From an uncultured Lachnospiraceae bacterium (GTDB lineage Bacteria; Bacillota; Clostridia; Lachnospirales; Lachnospiraceae), in the NCBI GenBank assembly GCA_910586095.1, contig CAJUHQ010000082.1:1-16362 (forward strand): 16,362 nt of DNA, in the 5' to 3' direction. The notes under the pieces are model-generated. The model saw nothing but the letters and a program-made list of their open reading frames with translations. It was not told where the DNA came from and did no database searches. Each line of letters starts with the position of its first letter. The first letter of the stretch is position 1. Both the position numbers and the translations under genes were made by a program. Below, one piece after another: positions 13,392 through 16,362 of the stretch.

Positions 13392-14723
13392 TTATGTTAT
13401 ATTTAAGATCTCATTCAGGAAATCCTGACCGCTCGATTTTACAATATCTACCGAAACTTGTAAAGCATTTTCAAGATCGGATACTGTGATATCATCGAGA
13501 AATATATCCTCACCACTCTTGAGCATATTTTGTGGAAGCAAAAGTCGTTCCCCAAGCACCTTATCTTTTAGCTGTGCAATCAAATCCTGCCCTGTCAAAA
13601 GACCTGAAACCGTTATCATTTCACCAAAAAAATTATTTTTGATAGCAAAAACATGGATTGTAATCTGTGAGTATTCTCGCATAATCTGTTCTGCCATGTC
13701 CTGTATCAAAGGATATGCAAGTTTTCCTGTAGCAATAGAAAGTTCTTTTGATATCACCATAGGTCTATGATGTTCGCGTTCCTTTTTTAGTGCTTCCTGA
13801 AATTCATCTATAAAAAGTCGCATCATTCCTACACCGTTTTCAAGCTGAGGATATCCATCATAACTTTCTTCCTGTGGCAATTCTTCCTGAGCAAGAATAT
13901 ACCATTCATCACTTGCATGTACAAAATGTACCCCATAAATTGGATATAATTTTTTCTGCCATTTCCGAATAAGAGCAAGCACTTGTTTTGCATCTTCCTT
14001 TGTGAAAGGTTCTAGTGGATACAACCCCTCGCGAAATTTAGACAATCCTACTGGAACCACTGACACACTCTCTAGATTGGGCAAATAGTTGGACAACTCG
14101 CGGATGCTTCTATCTAGCTCTTTTCCGTCATTGATTCCCTTACAGAGTACAATTTGTCCATTCATCGTAATGCCCGCCGCTGCAAGACGCCACGCCTTTT
14201 CTAGTGCTTGTCCTGCGAATCGATTGTTGAGCATTTTACAACGAAGCTCAGGGTTGGTGGTCTGAAATGAAATATTAATAGGAGAAAGATGGTACTGGAT
14301 AATGCGATCAATATCCTTGTCTGACATATTAGTGAGTGTCACATAATTTCCCTGTAAAAAAGATAGGCGTGAATCGTCATCTTTAAAATATAATGTATCT
14401 CGCATCCCCTTAGGCATCTGATCGATAAAACAAAAAATACAATGATTGCAGCAGGAATGATACTCATCCATCAGTCCATTTTCAAAAATAATGCCTAAAT
14501 CTTCATCATACTCCTTGTCAATCTCTAAAAGCCATTCTTCACCAGATGGCTTTCTAATTAATACTTCTATATATTCATCTTGTATATAATATTGATAATC
14601 AAATATATCCTCTATTTCGTGTCCATTAATCTCTACTAGAATGTCTCCAGCATCTATCTCTAATTCTTCTGCAATACTACCTGTCTCAACTGCCTTTACA
14701 ATGTGCAAATATTGATCTCTCAT
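13392..14723 (-). CDS. DUF512 family PDZ / radical SAM protein
   Basis: A predicted iron-sulfur protein of 443 residues. It begins with a PDZ-like domain (about residues 7-60, with ETGSIAEELEIDAGDILVEING). The cluster motif HSCCNHCIFCFIDQMPKGMR follows at about 89-108: C91, C95 and C98 give the radical-SAM C-x3-C-x2-C, with an extra C92. The DUF512 domain occupies the C-terminal half. Its substrate is unknown. I start at ATG 14723 because GGGGAG lies six bases upstream and the protein then begins at the PDZ domain; extending 20 codons to a TTG at 14783 has no ribosome binding site. It sits 29 bases upstream of der. This pairing is frequent in Clostridia, so a link to translation or ribosome assembly is possible but unproven. 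Confidence 0.9.
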   Translation of the reverse strand: MRDQYLHIVKAVETGSIAEELEIDAGDILVEINGHEIEDIFDYQYYIQDEYIEVLIRKPSGEEWLLEIDKEYDEDLGIIFENGLMDEYHSCCNHCIFCFIDQMPKGMRDTLYFKDDDSRLSFLQGNYVTLTNMSDKDIDRIIQYHLSPINISFQTTNPELRCKMLNNRFAGQALEKAWRLAAAGITMNGQIVLCKGINDGKELDRSIRELSNYLPNLESVSVVPVGLSKFREGLYPLEPFTKEDAKQVLALIRKWQKKLYPIYGVHFVHASDEWYILAQEELPQEESYDGYPQLENGVGMMRLFIDEFQEALKKEREHHRPMVISKELSIATGKLAYPLIQDMAEQIMREYSQITIHVFAIKNNFFGEMITVSGLLTGQDLIAQLKDKVLGERLLLPQNMLKSGEDIFLDDITVSDLENALQVSVDIVKSSGQDFLNEILNIT

Positions 14724-14781
14724 TCTAATCTCCCCATCTGCTGCCAACAACGTTCGCATTGTTGAAAAATCTCTGATTTCC

Positions 14782-14799
14782 AAATTGACACGTCAATTT
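14782..14799. promoter_or_regulatory. 18-bp palindrome in front of the DUF512-der block
   Basis: AAATTGAC and GTCAATTT are perfect 8-bp arms around the two bases AC. On the minus strand the right half contains TTGACG, a good -35 hexamer, but no convincing -10 follows at 16-18 bases (AGAGAT or GAGATT). The palindrome lies about 60 bases before the DUF512 start. It has the size and symmetry of a dimeric-repressor operator. No regulator can be named from the sequence. Confidence 0.4.
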
Positions 14800-14901
14800 T
14801 TGGACATGATCTATGATAATTATTTGGCTTTATCAAAATACAGGCTCTTTCATTATTATATATTAATATTGAGACTTTTTATTATTTTATCATAGCAATT
14901 T

Positions 14902-16170
14902 TTAGTGGTCAACTTTTCTAGGCATTTCTTCCCAATAAGATGAATAATTCATATCTTGTATTGTATTTCCGTAACTTTCTGGAGTAAGGTACATATTATA
15001 CAATCCGCACCAGCCGTCTCCTATACCATCTTGATAGTTATAAATATCAATAATGGTTCTTTTTTTGTGTTGGTCATATTCTGATTCCTCTTTCTTGTCG
15101 TAATCAGGGTCATCATCATCTGAAATTTCAAGATATGTGATCCCCTCCTTTAATTGAGGAAGTTCTTGCAATGAATGATGTATATAATTGTCAAAACTCT
15201 TAAAATATTTTTGTGTCTGAGAAAGAGTAAAATGAGTTAATTGACTGCTATTCATTGCATTTAGATCGTCAATTGTCAATCCCGTACATATATTTGTGTC
15301 ATTGTATGATTTTTTCCATTCATATGCAACTGTACTAACTGACACATTTTGAAATGTGATTGATACAGGATTGCTTTCTCCAAAAGAATGTGCTGTAATC
15401 AAATAAGGAGACTTATAATTTTTTAAAGTACAATTCTTTACTGTAAAAAAGCTCTCACCACAATATTCAGGATACCATGTATTATGAAAATAAATGCAAC
15501 CTCCTGATTCTAATGCAATTAAGTCACACTGTTCTATTGTAACATGCTGATTAGCATGCAAACCAATTCCCATACAATAATTACTTTCCGATACTACACG
15601 ACAATTTTTAAAATAGACTTCTTTATTATTTATATTTTCTTGATCTATATGGACTGCATATCCTAAAAATCGATTTTGCCATGCATAAATATCCTCTTTG
15701 CTTGCCTCCAATATTCCCTCAAAAATTGATTGAACTGGTATATCAACTTGTTCTGGCAAAATAGCACGAATTGTCAGATTGCACACTATTCCAGAACCAA
15801 TTGATAAGGGTGCCGCATTATATTCTGTCGCATATGTTTCAATAATACAGTCTTCAACGTAGACACCTACTAAATTGACCGTTTTATCTTCAATTGTAAC
15901 CGTTTCATGATAAATTCCTGGATATATTAAAAGAGTGTCGCCTGAACGGACTTGATCCACTGCCGTTTGTATGGTTGAAAAATCACCACTGCCGTCGGGA
16001 ATCACTTCATACACATGTCCTTCTTTGCTAAGCTGTTCTACCAAATCAAGCAGTTCTTGTTGTGTCATTGGTTCCACTGCATGAGTTTGAATAGGCCAAA
16101 ATAAAAAAGCAGCTATAAAACTCACTCCTACTGCTAACATTGAATTAAAAAATCTTCTATATTTTTTCAA
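14902..16170 (-). CDS. secreted right-handed beta-helix protein, pectinesterase-like
   Basis: A 422-residue exported protein. Residues 1-31 form a signal peptide: a basic start (MKKYRRF), a hydrophobic core (MLAVGVSFIAAFLFW) and a likely cleavage after THA. Then VIPDGSGDFSTIQTAVDQV and GDTLLIYPGIYHETVTI match the opening of pectinesterase/pectate-lyase beta-helices, followed by repeating coils with N and I ladders to about residue 300. I see none of the classical pectinesterase catalytic signatures, so enzymatic activity is doubtful and a binding or surface role is possible. An acidic segment (ISDDDDPDYDKKEESEYD) precedes a C-terminal region rich in Tyr and Trp with GDGWCGLYNMY. The start is TTG at 16170, supported by GGAGAG six bases upstream and by the signal peptide; the first ATG would cut off the basic residues. 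Confidence 0.8.
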   Translation of the reverse strand: MKKYRRFFNSMLAVGVSFIAAFLFWPIQTHAVEPMTQQELLDLVEQLSKEGHVYEVIPDGSGDFSTIQTAVDQVRSGDTLLIYPGIYHETVTIEDKTVNLVGVYVEDCIIETYATEYNAAPLSIGSGIVCNLTIRAILPEQVDIPVQSIFEGILEASKEDIYAWQNRFLGYAVHIDQENINNKEVYFKNCRVVSESNYCMGIGLHANQHVTIEQCDLIALESGGCIYFHNTWYPEYCGESFFTVKNCTLKNYKSPYLITAHSFGESNPVSITFQNVSVSTVAYEWKKSYNDTNICTGLTIDDLNAMNSSQLTHFTLSQTQKYFKSFDNYIHHSLQELPQLKEGITYLEISDDDDPDYDKKEESEYDQHKKRTIIDIYNYQDGIGDGWCGLYNMYLTPESYGNTIQDMNYSSYWEEMPRKVDH

Positions 16171-16240
16171 TATAATCTCTCCTACAATACATAAATTCTC
16201 ATAAACTTGTGTTGCAATTTTAAATTTATAATCTCATTTT

Positions 16241-16362
16241 TTTCACACTAATTCCCATCTGCCTGCTTTTGCAGGCATTTAAATCAAGATGGGTGAAATT
16301 TTATATTTCACACTAACTCCCATCTGCCTGCTTTTGCAGGCATTTAAATCAAGATGGGTGAA
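16241..16362. repeat. two tandem copies of a structured 57-bp repeat
   Basis: Copies at 16241-16297 and 16306-16362 differ at one base (T16252 versus C16317) and are separated by ATTTTATA. Each holds a nested inverted repeat. The outer arms are CCCATCT and AGATGGG (16254-16260 and 16287-16293 in copy 1); the inner hairpin is GCCTGC-TTTT-GCAGGC (16261-16276). The ends TTTCAC and GTGAAA are also complementary. The array reaches the window edge and may continue. It lies upstream of the beta-helix gene. The 65-base period and 8-base spacer do not fit CRISPR. Confidence 0.85.

Noticed and set aside
14724..14783. TTG start for the DUF512 gene giving 20 extra residues
   Set aside because: No ribosome binding site precedes it, whereas ATG 14723 has GGGGAG at six bases and begins at the PDZ domain.
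16241..16362. CRISPR array
   Set aside because: The repeat is 57 bp with only 8 bases between copies, no unique spacers, and no cas genes nearby.

Overview
The window looks like chromosome from a low-GC, endospore-forming Gram-positive anaerobe, most likely a Lachnospiraceae-type clostridium. The reasons are AT-rich DNA, strong GGAG ribosome binding sites, a full-length spoIVA, and the gene order DUF512 radical SAM protein - der - plsY - gpsA upstream of spoIVA. This assignment is inferred from gene content; no search was run.

Layout, left to right. Positions 1-60 hold a possible minus-strand gene running off the edge. It diverges from tatD (350-1135, plus strand), the only confident plus-strand gene. 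A symmetric hairpin at 1156-1198 separates tatD from a long minus-strand run that fills the rest of the window.

Read in the direction of transcription (right to left), the run starts with a secreted beta-helix protein (16170-14902), preceded at the window edge by two tandem copies of a structured 57-bp repeat. Next comes a housekeeping block: a DUF512 PDZ/radical SAM protein, the ribosome-assembly GTPase Der, and the phospholipid enzymes PlsY and GpsA. The two lipid enzymes are functionally linked: GpsA makes glycerol-3-phosphate and PlsY acylates it. Then come a MoxR-type AAA+ ATPase, a CoxE-like VWA protein and a small zinc-ribbon protein with a basic tail, followed by spoIVA, the spore-coat scaffold ATPase. 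Gaps from the DUF512 gene to the zinc-ribbon gene are 29-92 bp, so this may be one transcription unit, with a possible sporulation-type internal promoter in front of spoIVA.

After spoIVA, two hairpins precede a solitary Dam-type adenine methyltransferase and an 84-residue winged-helix protein related to modules of restriction enzymes. No endonuclease is visible. Then follow cytidine deaminase, a membrane-anchored MutS-like ATPase, RNase HI, and a 47-codon membrane microprotein with its own ribosome binding site and a sporulation-like promoter. No tRNA, rRNA, CRISPR array, transposase or prophage gene was seen.

The items most worth following up are the MoxR/VWA/zinc-ribbon trio next to spoIVA, the methylase/winged-helix pair, the 47-aa protein sharing an 11-mer promoter element with spoIVA, and the tandem structured repeat at the right edge.
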